This document shows, one piece after another, positions 17,691-25,306 of a DNA stretch of 64,000 bases. This DNA is from an uncultured Geobacteraceae bacterium (GTDB lineage: Bacteria; Desulfobacterota; Desulfuromonadia; Geobacterales; Pseudopelobacteraceae): assembly GCA_903875605.1 (NCBI GenBank), contig CAIQWT010000061.1, positions 1 to 64,000 of the forward strand. Reading direction: 5' to 3'. Below the pieces are notes generated by a model, which saw only the letters and a list, made by a program, of their open reading frames with translations, was not told the DNA's origin and did not search any database. Both the position numbers and the translations under genes were made by a program. Numbering within the stretch: position 1 is the stretch's first letter; the number at the start of each line of letters is the position of its first letter.

Positions 17691-17702
17691 CACTATTTAG
17701 TG
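17691..17702. promoter_or_regulatory. 12-bp palindrome upstream of the SCO1-oxidase cluster
   Basis: CACTATTTAGTG is a perfect palindrome about 130 nt before the SCO1-like ATG, inside the 269-nt gap that must hold the promoter of the five-gene cluster. On the minus strand a TTGCAC stands beside it as a possible -35 box, but no good -10 box follows. It does not match CueR or CopY boxes that I know. An operator role is a guess. Confidence 0.3.
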
Positions 17703-17827
17703 CAACATCCCGATATGCTTGACGTAATACAAAAGGCGAGTGAACGTTACAGAAAATAATAATTACCTGTGTTTAAACTAATGACGCTACAGTTGACTCA
17801 ACCGCCGAAACTACTGTCCACTTTATA

Positions 17828-18592
17828 TTATTTTTTGGGTGGTACCGCCGGTATAGCTGGTGCAGAACTATCTACCTTAACAGCAGTTGCCGGTTTGATT
17901 TCCAACAGTTCCACATCAAATGCCAGGGTGGCGTCAGGTAAAATCTGATCACCGACACCGTTTTCACCGTAAGCAAGGTTAGGCGGGCACACAAATTTTG
18001 CTTTGCCGCCAGGTTTCATGATCTGTACGCCTTCTCCCCAGCACTTGATGACATTGTCGAGCTTGAACTCCAACGGCTTGTTGCGCTTGTAGGAACTATC
18101 GAACTCTTTGCCATTGATGAGTGTCCCGCGATAATTGACTTTTACAATATCGGTGGACTTTGGAGATTCACCCTTGCCAGTGACCAGAGATTTGTAAACC
18201 ATGCCTGAAGTTGTCTTGACAGCCCCTTTTTCTTTGGCGGCGATATTCAGGAAGTTCTTGCCCGCTTCGATTTGTTTCTCCCCGGCAGCTTTGCGACGTG
18301 CTTTTGCCAGATCCTGGATTTTGTTACTGTAGGCGGCCGGATCAATGTCAGTCGGTTTCCCCGTTTCGGCATCATTAAGTCCATGTTTTACATACTCGAA
18401 TTCAGCTGCTGTCAGATCGAATACAGTTAGAGATTTGGCGACTGAAATACCGATGGCATATAATGTCTTCTGCTCTTCATTCATTGGTACCGGTTCTGCT
18501 GCGTGAAGTGCCGTGTTTGCCAAAAGTAAGGCGGCGATACCGACGACTAATTTAACAACGTGCTTGTGGTGTTGCGTTGGTGAAAAGGACAT
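17828..18592 (-). CDS. FKBP-type peptidyl-prolyl cis-trans isomerase, periplasmic
   Basis: 254 residues from the ATG at 18592 (GGAG 8-11 nt upstream; an earlier in-frame ATG at 18625 lacks this). A signal peptide ends near residue 34 (ALHAAEPV). Residues about 38-130 resemble the FkpA/Mip N-terminal dimerisation helices. The C-terminal FKBP domain follows (VKVNYRGTLINGKEFDSS, FVCPPNLAYGENGVG and FDVELLEI). A Pro/Val-rich tail ends the protein. FkpA-type enzymes assist outer-membrane and periplasmic protein folding. It is a single gene, 269 nt upstream of the SCO1 cluster on the same strand. Confidence 0.92.
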   Translation of the reverse strand: MSFSPTQHHKHVVKLVVGIAALLLANTALHAAEPVPMNEEQKTLYAIGISVAKSLTVFDLTAAEFEYVKHGLNDAETGKPTDIDPAAYSNKIQDLAKARRKAAGEKQIEAGKNFLNIAAKEKGAVKTTSGMVYKSLVTGKGESPKSTDIVKVNYRGTLINGKEFDSSYKRNKPLEFKLDNVIKCWGEGVQIMKPGGKAKFVCPPNLAYGENGVGDQILPDATLAFDVELLEIKPATAVKVDSSAPAIPAVPPKK

Positions 18593-18919
18593 TTGGTTTC
18601 TCCATTCTCTCGTAATTACATGCACTCATGTACATGTGTAATGCTAAAGGCTAACTCTAGTGGACTGCTGGCGGACAGAACAAACGCCGCATTCCGCTTA
18701 ACTGTAACTGAGGCGTAAACGATCTCTTGTGGTGACAATAATTCAAGTCTGGCAGACTAACTCGCTTGAGTTGGTCTTGTACTTTTTGATCAACGAACAG
18801 CTTTCAGACTGCATGTTTTGTTCCTATGGCAAAAAATACTAAAAAGTATAATAAAAACAGTAGTATAACAAGATATGACGACGTGTCTGAACTCTGCGTA
18901 TAAAGCGACAAAAGTTGAC

Positions 18920-18955
18920 AAATAGATATAAAAATAGATGTAAAAATAGATGTAA
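18920..18955 (+). repeat. Three tandem copies of an A/T-rich 12-mer
   Basis: AAATAGATATAA, AAATAGATGTAA and AAATAGATGTAA follow each other without gap. The 11-mer GACAAAAGTTG occurs just before them (18907-18917) and again at 18999-19009, where it forms one arm of a hairpin. Confidence 0.75.
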
Positions 18956-18998
18956 ATAAAATTAAAACAGATATTTACGCAGGAATTGTTTTATGTGT

Positions 18999-19026
18999 GA
19001 CAAAAGTTGCACTGCAACTTTTGTCT
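18999..19026. terminator. Perfect 13-bp inverted repeat, possible terminator
   Basis: GACAAAAGTTGCA (18999-19011) and TGCAACTTTTGTC (19013-19025) form a stem with one central base; in practice this gives about 11 bp with a small loop. T-rich sequence follows it. No gene on the plus strand ends nearby. On the minus strand it lies about 240 nt beyond the cheW stop, so it could still end that transcript. The role is uncertain. Confidence 0.4.
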
Positions 19027-19036
19027 TTTGTGGGAG

Positions 19037-19063
19037 GTAGGGGCGAGCCGTCGGCTCGCCCTG
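19037..19063 (+). repeat. REP-like palindromic element, copy 1
   Basis: GTAGGGGCGAGCCG followed by TCGGCTCGCCC forms a 9-bp GC-rich stem. The same consensus recurs at 19095-19122 (inverted) and 19194-19219 (direct). Such GTAGGGGCGA palindromes are dispersed intergenic repeats in many bacterial genomes, including Geobacter types. Confidence 0.8.
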
Positions 19064-19094
19064 TTACAATAAGCTAAAATACCGGCTATTGCCA

Positions 19095-19122
19095 CAGGGC
19101 GACCCATCGGGTTCGCCCCTAC
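19095..19122 (-). repeat. REP-like palindromic element, copy 2 (inverted)
   Basis: Ends with TCGCCCCTAC, the reverse complement of the GTAGGGGCGA head of the other two copies. Its arms are GGGCGACCC and GGGTTCGCCC. It lies 31 nt after copy 1. Confidence 0.78.
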
Positions 19123-19137
19123 GAAGGGAATTTAATA

Positions 19138-19176
19138 ACAAAAGAGATGACCCCTGGGAGGAATCATCTCTTTTGT
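19138..19176. terminator. Hairpin with 13-bp stem
   Basis: ACAAAAGAGATGA (19138-19150) and TCATCTCTTTTGT (19164-19176) pair perfectly around a 13-nt loop. The A-run and T-run arms give it the form of a bidirectional terminator. It lies 89 nt downstream of the cheW stop on the minus strand and may end the MCP-cheW transcript. Confidence 0.55.
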
Positions 19177-19193
19177 CAGCAGTCGATGTTACC

Positions 19194-19219
19194 GTAGGGG
19201 CGAGCCGCCGGCTCGCCCT
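19194..19219 (+). repeat. REP-like palindromic element, copy 3
   Basis: GTAGGGGCGAGCCG followed by CCGGCTCGCCCT; nearly identical to copy 1 and in the same orientation. The cheW stop codon is 46 nt downstream. Confidence 0.8.
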
Positions 19220-19264
19220 AAGGGTTAATTTGCTGTTGCGATAGTATTACAGGATTTCCCTCTG

Positions 19265-19765
19265 CTAAAAAGAGCTGAAACTATCCCGCTCATCATCGGA
19301 AAACATCCGGTCAATATCCATGATTATCAGCAGACGTTCGGCGTGATTAAAAACACCGGTAATAAATTCCTGGCCGACGCCTCCGGATAGAACCATCGAT
19401 GGAGGAGGCTGGATTTCGCTGCTGTGAATGCGGATAACTTCTGAAACAGCATCAACGACAAATCCGGTCAGACTGCCGGCTACATCCATTATAATAATGC
19501 GGGTCTGACTGCTGTTTTCATTCTCCATCAGATTGAAACGTCTACGCATGGAGATAATTGGAATTACTTTACCGCGCAGGTTAATGATACCTTCGACGTG
19601 CTGCGGCACGTTTGGCATCTTGGTAATAGTGGGCATGCGAATGATTTCCCGCACTTTCAGGACTTCAACGCCATATTCTTCGTCGGCCAGCATAAAGCTG
19701 ACCAACTGGATAAGCTCGTCATGTTTTGCATTACCGTCTATTTTCGCCAAGGCTTGTGTTGACAT
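19265..19765 (-). CDS. cheW: Chemotaxis coupling protein CheW
   Basis: 166 residues, one CheW domain (about residues 18-158). CheW links methyl-accepting receptors to the kinase CheA. The family pattern is clear: LVSFMLADEEYGVEVLKVREI, then PNVPQHVEGIINLRGKVIPI (about 51-70) and a GFVVDAVSEVI strand. ATG at 19765 has AGGAGA just upstream. The gene lies 150 nt after a methyl-accepting receptor gene on the same strand and may serve that receptor. CheA and CheY are not in the window. Confidence 0.93.
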   Translation of the reverse strand: MSTQALAKIDGNAKHDELIQLVSFMLADEEYGVEVLKVREIIRMPTITKMPNVPQHVEGIINLRGKVIPIISMRRRFNLMENENSSQTRIIIMDVAGSLTGFVVDAVSEVIRIHSSEIQPPPSMVLSGGVGQEFITGVFNHAERLLIIMDIDRMFSDDERDSFSSF

Positions 19766-19915
19766 GTAATTCTCCTTTTTTAGGGGTACAGTGGACAGAA
19801 TAGTTCTGCCTTATTAAACTATAACTTTCGATCACTATACTAAAAAAATATCAATTGGTCAGGTGAATTTTAGGTAGCTGTTTAATGGCTGATCCGGGAC
19901 TTTTGCACAGTCTCT

Positions 19916-21541
19916 TTAAAGTTTAAACTGATGCACCAATCGCTGTAACTCTTCGGCGTTGCCGTGCAACTGGCTTGCTGCGGTTGCCGATTGATGGGCG
20001 CCGCTGGCGGTGTCTTGTACCACCTGAGTGATCTGCTGCATGTTATTTGAAATTTCACTTGTTGTGGCGGTCTGCTCTTCGGCTGCAGTTGCTATCTGAT
20101 GAACCTGCGTTGCGACATCGTTTACCTGCTCCAGAATATCCCGTAGAGCCTCGCCGGATTTTGCGGCCTCTTCCGTGCCGGCCTCAACTTGCCGGACTCC
20201 CTGCTCCATGGCCAATACAGCACCCTTTGTTTCTTTTTGTATCGCTTTAATCATCTCACCGATTTCCTTGGTAGCGCGGGTGGTTCGTTCTGCAAGTGCA
20301 CGCACTTCATCGGCAACAACGGCAAAACCTCTCCCCTGCTCTCCAGCGCGGGCGGCTTCGATGGCGGCATTTAATGCCAGCAGATTTGTCTGATCGGCAA
20401 TGTCCTCGATCGTACCGATAATGGCACCAATCTGGTCGGAACGCTCGCCAAGACTTTCAACTGTTCGGGCTGATTCCTGAACTTTTTCAGCAATCTGTCC
20501 CATCACTGCTACTGTTTTTTCAACAACTCCGGCACCATTGTTGGCAGATTGGGAAGCGCGTTGAGCACCTTCCGCGGCCAGTTGGCAGTTCTGTGCGATA
20601 TCCCCGGAGGTGGCGGACATCTCTTCACCGGCAGTGGCAACTGTGCTGGCTTGTGCGGCGACTTCTTCAGCTCCGGTGGCGATACGTTCAGCAGTCGAAT
20701 TAAGCTGGCTGGATGCGGCTGCCACCTGAGTTGATGTAGTTGCAATCTGGCTGATAATGCGGTGCAGTTTTTCGATAAACAAGTTGAAACTCCCGCAAAT
20801 AGCACCAAATTCATCGCTGCCATTATAAACAAGGCGTTTAGTCAAATCCCCCTCGCCCTGGGCAATGTCGTCGACAAGGTATGCTATCTGGGTGAGCGGC
20901 CTCTTTATAGAGCGTATCAGTATTGTAACCATGACCAGGACAATAATAAACGATATCAGGAGTATTGATGTCGTAAGAATAATGACATGATTGTCTTCAG
21001 CATCAAGCTCTTTTTTTGCCTTGATCATCGTATCATCATTGGACATGGCGTATTCTGTGATACTTTTTTCAGCCTGATGTGCCGAACCTTTGAACTCGTT
21101 GATAGCCTTGTTTGCATCTTCGGCAGAGGAAATAGTGCCGGTTTTGATCTGGGCGGTAACCTTTTTGAAGCCGGCCTCATAAGAGTCCATTGACTTGTTA
21201 ATGCTAAGGAGAGTTTCCTTGTCTTTGACTTCCTGCTCAAGCTTTACAAGCTCTTCCATGCGTTTTTTTGCATGTTCACGCGCTTCGTTCCATTTAAGGA
21301 TGTACTCATCAACTTTGGCGAGGTCAGGAATAGCCATGAAAGCATCTTTTTCATAGCGACGCATCATGTTGATATTCGCTCTCATGCGCTGAGCATCTTC
21401 AACCACTTTTGAATCAACTGTTATGACGCTGCCACTCTTGGCAACGATGCCGTTCAATTCGTAAAGGCTGAACACGCCTAATAGCAACATAAAGAATAGG
21501 CATACTCCGAAGCCGATTATTAATCTTGTGCCGATTTTCAT
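19916..21541 (-). CDS. Methyl-accepting chemotaxis protein (4HB-MCP, HAMP)
   Basis: 541 residues. It has a first membrane helix (about 8-28), a periplasmic four-helix-bundle sensor of about 160 residues that starts with the short SLYELNGI segment, and a second membrane helix (about 188-210). A HAMP domain follows (about 211-263), and then a long cytoplasmic coiled coil whose hairpin tip is IADQTNLLALNAAIEAARAG. The protein ends QRLVHQFKL without a CheR-tethering pentapeptide. The 4HB sensor gives no clear ligand. ATG at 21541 has AGGAGA about 10 nt upstream. Confidence 0.94.
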   Translation of the reverse strand: MKIGTRLIIGFGVCLFFMLLLGVFSLYELNGIVAKSGSVITVDSKVVEDAQRMRANINMMRRYEKDAFMAIPDLAKVDEYILKWNEAREHAKKRMEELVKLEQEVKDKETLLSINKSMDSYEAGFKKVTAQIKTGTISSAEDANKAINEFKGSAHQAEKSITEYAMSNDDTMIKAKKELDAEDNHVIILTTSILLISFIIVLVMVTILIRSIKRPLTQIAYLVDDIAQGEGDLTKRLVYNGSDEFGAICGSFNLFIEKLHRIISQIATTSTQVAAASSQLNSTAERIATGAEEVAAQASTVATAGEEMSATSGDIAQNCQLAAEGAQRASQSANNGAGVVEKTVAVMGQIAEKVQESARTVESLGERSDQIGAIIGTIEDIADQTNLLALNAAIEAARAGEQGRGFAVVADEVRALAERTTRATKEIGEMIKAIQKETKGAVLAMEQGVRQVEAGTEEAAKSGEALRDILEQVNDVATQVHQIATAAEEQTATTSEISNNMQQITQVVQDTASGAHQSATAASQLHGNAEELQRLVHQFKL

Positions 21542-21753
21542 TTACTCGTTTCTCCTCATTGAATTAAATCTGCAATTATCCTGTAGAACCCGTAGGACAA
21601 CCCTCTGGACAGCAGGTTGTTAAGACATCTAAAGAACACAATGTCAGTCAAACTGTCAAGAATTTTAATGTTAAAAAACAAACAAGTTACTTCATTTCGA
21701 TGTCCGTAAGTAATAGTGTTAAAGACAAACCGTCACTGATTTTAAAGTATAAA

Positions 21754-21794
21754 TTGACCTATATCAATGTCCTGTCAGGATTGTCAGATATAAT
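21754..21794 (+). promoter_or_regulatory. FNR/CRP-type operator and -10 box
   Basis: TTGACCTATATCAA at 21754-21767 matches the FNR palindrome TTGAT-N4-ATCAA with one mismatch. TATAAT is at 21789-21794. The operator centre is about 40-41 bp before the expected transcription start, the classical class II activator position. There is no good -35 box, as expected for an activator-dependent promoter. It stands before the exported protein at 21835. Which CRP/FNR protein binds is not known. Confidence 0.5.
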
Positions 21795-21834
21795 GCAGCT
21801 CAAATTCTGATAGGTTCATTTTGAAAGGTAAAGC

Positions 21835-22503
21835 ATGGTACGCTATACATTGTTCAGCCTTAGTTTATTGCTATTTCTGCCGGACTCATCTCTGGCTGCT
21901 CCTGCTATTACATGCCACTGTTTTACGGAGCGGAAGTATGATTTTTCCCGCCCGGCAGTTGCTGATCCGTATTTTCTGACTACAACTCAAAATTCGTTCT
22001 TTGCCACATACTTCGCTGTTGACAAAAAAGTGATTGTAATGAAAAAGCAGACAGGAAGCTCCGCTGATGATCTCTGGATTGGTTACTGGATAGCTTCTAA
22101 GTCCGGGTTGAGTGCAGATGATCTGCTAGAACTGCGGGGAAAAAAAGGCTCTTGGAAGGAGGTCGTCGCGCCGTTGGGATTGCCTTCTCAGAGTGTAGGC
22201 GAGCGGTTTTCTGCGGAGGTAATGAGCGGAGCCACAGCTGACCGTCTGGCCCAGATTATCGTTGATGAAGTCTTACTGCGTCACCGGTTGCTTGGCCTGC
22301 AGGAACTGACGGTGCTGCGGAAAGAGTGGGCTACTAATCAGGAGGTGATTATCTCTGCTATGCTTGCCCCTAAAAGTAAGCGACCGGCAGTACAGCTTTT
22401 CCGGGAAGTTAAGCGGGGAGCTAAGAGTTGGGGGGTGCTTCTGGGCGATGCTAAGATTCAACCGGCTGGCATGTCAGGGGAGTTTGCTGCGCTTTTAAAA
22501 TAA
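21835..22503 (+). CDS. Exported hypothetical protein
   Basis: 222 residues. An N-terminal signal peptide (about 1-21, ending SLAAPA) is followed by a Cys-x-Cys (CHCF) near residue 28 and no other recognised motif. The sequence is mixed alpha/beta, with segments SSADDLWIGYWIASKSGLS and LGLPSQSVGERFSAEV. I do not recognise the family. It seems to be a lone gene behind an FNR-like operator, so a role under low oxygen or nitrosative conditions is possible. ATG at 21835 follows GAAAGG. A shared terminator separates it from the convergent gene downstream. Confidence 0.7.
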   Translation: MVRYTLFSLSLLLFLPDSSLAAPAITCHCFTERKYDFSRPAVADPYFLTTTQNSFFATYFAVDKKVIVMKKQTGSSADDLWIGYWIASKSGLSADDLLELRGKKGSWKEVVAPLGLPSQSVGERFSAEVMSGATADRLAQIIVDEVLLRHRLLGLQELTVLRKEWATNQEVIISAMLAPKSKRPAVQLFREVKRGAKSWGVLLGDAKIQPAGMSGEFAALLK

Positions 22504-22504
22504 T

Positions 22505-22536
22505 AAAAGGGGACTCCTTAACTGGGTCCCCTTTTG
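22505..22536. terminator. Bidirectional terminator between convergent genes
   Basis: AAAAGGGGAC (22505-22514) pairs with GTCCCCTTTT (22526-22535) around an 11-nt loop. It starts directly at the stop codon of the exported protein gene and lies 8 nt before the end of the convergent gene. Confidence 0.85.
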
Positions 22537-22543
22537 TTAAAAT

Positions 22544-23284
22544 CTACCGTTTTGCCGGCGCCCGCCGCTGCATACGGCCACCCATAGATGCCATCTGGTA
22601 TCGCTGAAGAGCGCCCAGGCTTTCCAGGTGGAACTGAAACCATAAATCGCCATAAGCACGCATATTCATCTTCTTTCCCTTTTCCAGGCAATCCAGAATG
22701 TCCTTCAATTTTTCATCCCCTGGATTCTTCTTCAGCCCTTTGATAAGGATTTCTTTGGCCCTGACGGACTCTCCGCTCTCGTTCATGCAGTATGCGTAGA
22801 TGCCCCAGAGTAGTGATTCTTTGCCGTTCCACTGCACCGCTTTTTCAAAGGTGCTGATCATCTTATCCTTCTTCTGGCGTTTCATATAGGACACGGCAAG
22901 CATGGCGGTTGCAGCCCAGTTTTTGAAGAATGATTTTTCCAGATGCGGGAAAGCATTGGAGAAGTCGCGTTTCATGTAGTAGATCATACCGATCTGCGAA
23001 TGCAGCTGACCACTTACATAAAGCTGCCAGTTACTGTACTGCAGGGCGTCTTTCAATTCACGCACTGCTTTTTCAAAGCGTGGAGGTTGTGCCTGTAGGT
23101 CTTTACCTGCGGCCTCAATTGAAGCCATCACCTTTTTCATAGTTATGCGTGAAAAGAGAATGAAAACCAGACCGAAGACGATTAGGGTGACAATCAGTGA
23201 TCCCCACCATGCCAGCTTGAGGACAAAAATCATTATCAGCAGCATGGCAATTGCAGCAGCTGCAGAGATCAGAATGTTATACAT
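22544..23284 (-). CDS. Membrane protein with TPR-like repeats
   Basis: 246 residues. Two hydrophobic helices at about residues 3-25 and 30-48 form an N-terminal membrane anchor. The rest (about 60-225) is helical and looks like degenerate tetratricopeptide repeats (FSNAFPHLEKSFFKNWAATA, KMISTFEKAVQWNGKESLLW, RAKEILIKGLKKNPGDEKL). Such proteins usually hold protein complexes at the inner membrane. No enzyme motif is seen. It lies 42 nt downstream of the transglycosylase gene on the same strand, which suggests a role in envelope assembly. Confidence 0.75.
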   Translation of the reverse strand: MYNILISAAAAIAMLLIMIFVLKLAWWGSLIVTLIVFGLVFILFSRITMKKVMASIEAAGKDLQAQPPRFEKAVRELKDALQYSNWQLYVSGQLHSQIGMIYYMKRDFSNAFPHLEKSFFKNWAATAMLAVSYMKRQKKDKMISTFEKAVQWNGKESLLWGIYAYCMNESGESVRAKEILIKGLKKNPGDEKLKDILDCLEKGKKMNMRAYGDLWFQFHLESLGALQRYQMASMGGRMQRRAPAKR

Positions 23285-23326
23285 CGGTAGATCCTTTCAT
23301 ACGTTAAGCAATGGGATGAACGAAAA

Positions 23327-24829
23327 TCAGCCCCTGGTTCCTGCGGGAGCCATCTCTCCGTTTTTTTCGGTGAATTTAGCGATTATGATGCGCCGGCCCG
23401 GCTTGAGTGCTACTTTTGATTTCATGTTATTCCAGGCGGAAAGCAGCTTGGCTGAGACGTTGAATCGCTTGGAAAGGGAGCTGAGAGTGTCACCTTTTTT
23501 TATGGTGTAATATTTTGCGTAACTGCCTTTTGCTGCAGCTTTTGATGCTGAAGCAGTTCTGCCTTCGTGAGTGAAATCAACTGTCTGCTTAACAGGTACA
23601 AGCAGTGATTTCCCGGCAATGCGGCTTTTAGCACTCAGCCCGTTCAATTCAGCCAGAATAGCAGGTGAGGTGCTGAAACGATTGGCAATACTTTTTAGCG
23701 AGTCCTTTTTTCGAACCTGATAACGGCTATAAAGAACACGTTCAGTGAAACGCTGATCTTCGGGTACTTTGGCGTATTCTGCTTCAAATCGCTGTTTACT
23801 CCCTTTGGGAATATTGAGCTGATAATCGGGATAGTTGGGGGGGGTACACCAATGCCGTAAATCAGGATTTAACTCCTTGATCGACTCGTAGGTGGTGCCG
23901 CTCAACTTGGCAGCAAGATCAAGGTTGGTGCGCGACTGTAACGTGACGGTGTCATATTCGATCGGAGTCAGGTAGGCGATGTCTGTGAAGCCGTAGCGGG
24001 CTGGATCTTTTGCGATAATTGCTGCTGCAAGGAGTTTGGGTACATATTCTTTTGTTTCACGCTTCAGGTAGGACCCGCGGGATAATTCCCAAAAGTCATT
24101 GGTGTTATACATACTGATGGCGCGCAGTATTTTGTTCTCACCGGCATTGTAACCGGCTGTTGCCAGATACCAGTCACCTTTGAATAATCCGTACAGCTCT
24201 TTCAGGTATAGCGCTGCTGCTGTTGTCGCTTTTACCGGGTCTTTGCGTTCATCAATCCACTGATCAATCCGCAGGGAATAGCGACGGCCGGTATCGGAGA
24301 TGAATTGCCACGGGCCTACTGCGTTGGCCCAGGATCGCGCATGCATCTGGAAGCCGCTCTCAATCATGGCGACATACACCAGATCTTCCGGCATGCCTTC
24401 ACGAACCAATATCTCTTTCATCATCGGAATATAACGGGAAGAGCGAGACAGCCAGCGCGAGAAGGACTGTTTGCCGCTGGTCTGGAAATAGTACAGGAAA
24501 TATTCAACTTTGCTGTTCAGGGTTAACGGGATATCGGAAAGCGGCATATCAACGTCAGGCAGAGCCAGATCATCCTCTTCATCGCCTGAATCACGCAGTT
24601 CTTCAAGAGAAAAAAGTGCGGCAACGGGGGGGGGGGCTGCTGATTCTGCGGTTGTCTGCTCGTCCGCTGGAACCAATGCCGGCGTTTCGGATGGCCCTGA
24701 GGGCAGGGCATTCGGGCGCGTCAGTTCGGCGAGTAGAGGCTGAACCGGTTCCATGGCCGTAACAGGCAGTACATAGGTAAAAGCTGTTAGTGCGATCACA
24801 GCGTATGTAAGGCAAATCAGTTTTTTCAT
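23327..24829 (-). CDS. mltD: Lytic transglycosylase (MltD-like) with LysM domains
   Basis: 500 residues. A signal peptide (about 1-25) and a Pro/Ala-rich linker precede an SLT lysozyme-like domain (about 130-270), whose catalytic Glu is Glu157 in AMIESGF. GPWQFI and ATAGYNAGENK complete the signature. At least two C-terminal LysM modules bind peptidoglycan: YQVRKKDSLKSIANRFSTSP near 370 and YTIKKGDTLSSLSKRFNVSA near 440. The linker contains an 11-C run in the coding strand (24626-24636, codons for Ala65-Pro68), and an 8-C run occurs at 23837-23844. A length change in the first would remove the catalytic domain. Confidence 0.93.
   Translation of the reverse strand: MKKLICLTYAVIALTAFTYVLPVTAMEPVQPLLAELTRPNALPSGPSETPALVPADEQTTAESAAPPPVAALFSLEELRDSGDEEDDLALPDVDMPLSDIPLTLNSKVEYFLYYFQTSGKQSFSRWLSRSSRYIPMMKEILVREGMPEDLVYVAMIESGFQMHARSWANAVGPWQFISDTGRRYSLRIDQWIDERKDPVKATTAAALYLKELYGLFKGDWYLATAGYNAGENKILRAISMYNTNDFWELSRGSYLKRETKEYVPKLLAAAIIAKDPARYGFTDIAYLTPIEYDTVTLQSRTNLDLAAKLSGTTYESIKELNPDLRHWCTPPNYPDYQLNIPKGSKQRFEAEYAKVPEDQRFTERVLYSRYQVRKKDSLKSIANRFSTSPAILAELNGLSAKSRIAGKSLLVPVKQTVDFTHEGRTASASKAAAKGSYAKYYTIKKGDTLSSLSKRFNVSAKLLSAWNNMKSKVALKPGRRIIIAKFTEKNGEMAPAGTRG
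24626..24636 (-). repeat. Mononucleotide tract of 11 C (coding strand) inside mltD
   Basis: Eleven G on the plus strand are eleven C in the gene, ahead of the catalytic domain. This is the longest homopolymer I noticed in the window; other G/C runs reach 8. Tracts of this length are prone to slippage. Confidence 0.9.
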
Positions 24830-24944
24830 GGGGAGGCAGTATAAAGGAAGCGGGCATGAATGTCAATGGTGCGAAAAGCCTGTTAAAACAGTATGTTATT
24901 GTTGAATCTTCATGGGGTGAGGTTTGGTGTGGAATGGCGAAGTA

Positions 24945-24985
24945 CCCTAGATGAAAGCCCACAATTTGTGGGCTTTCATCTAGGG
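24945..24985. terminator. Perfect 20-bp inverted repeat upstream of mltD
   Basis: CCCTAGATGAAAGCCCACAA (24945-24964) and its exact complement (24966-24985) flank a single T. It lies 13 nt after the ytxH stop on the minus strand and 115 nt before mltD, so it probably ends the meaB-DUF948-ytxH transcript. It lacks a T run. Confidence 0.65.
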
Positions 24986-24998
24986 GCTGCAGGCGGAG

Positions 24999-25304
24999 TT
25001 ACGGTGTTGAGGTGCGCTCTCTCTGCATCGCTTCACGACCGGCTTCGATGGCGGAAGCCAGGACAGATTTTTTCTCTACAAATGTTTCTTTACCATCCTC
25101 GACAGCTGTTTTGATTTTTTCCTGAGCTTCCTTAGCGTATTCCTTGATCTTGTCAACAGCATCTTCTGTCAGGTCAAGGAGGTCCTCACGCATTTCGCGA
25201 CCGCTTTTGGGTGCATACAGTAGAGCCAGGCCGGCACCTATTGCAGCTCCGGCGATAAAAGATACTAATACGGTTCCTGCGGATACTTCACAATTGTCAG
25301 ACAT
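24999..25304 (-). CDS. YtxH domain protein
   Basis: 101 residues. A glycine-rich hydrophobic helix (about 8-28, VLVSFIAGAAIGAGLALLYAP) ends in the YtxH signature APKSGREMRE, then a charged helical tail follows. YtxH-type proteins are small membrane-associated stress or envelope proteins of unclear function. Only 2 bases separate it from the upstream DUF948 gene, the same pairing as YtxG/YtxH in Bacillus. A second YtxH protein lies at 39993. Confidence 0.85.
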   Translation of the reverse strand: MSDNCEVSAGTVLVSFIAGAAIGAGLALLYAPKSGREMREDLLDLTEDAVDKIKEYAKEAQEKIKTAVEDGKETFVEKKSVLASAIEAGREAMQRERTSTP

Positions 25305-25306
25305 GA

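Larger units (their letters stand above)
18593..19264. other. 672-nt non-coding spacer with repeats and hairpins
   Basis: No convincing gene. The part next to the isomerase gene (18600-18900) is plain sequence with weak A/T-rich promoter-like stretches. It then holds three 12-mer tandem copies (18920-18955), a near-perfect inverted repeat (18999-19025), three REP-like elements (19037-19219) and a second hairpin (19138-19176). These are listed separately. Confidence 0.6.

Noticed and set aside
18900-19220. CRISPR array
   Set aside because: The repeats are too few, differ in orientation and have irregular spacing; no cas genes are nearby.
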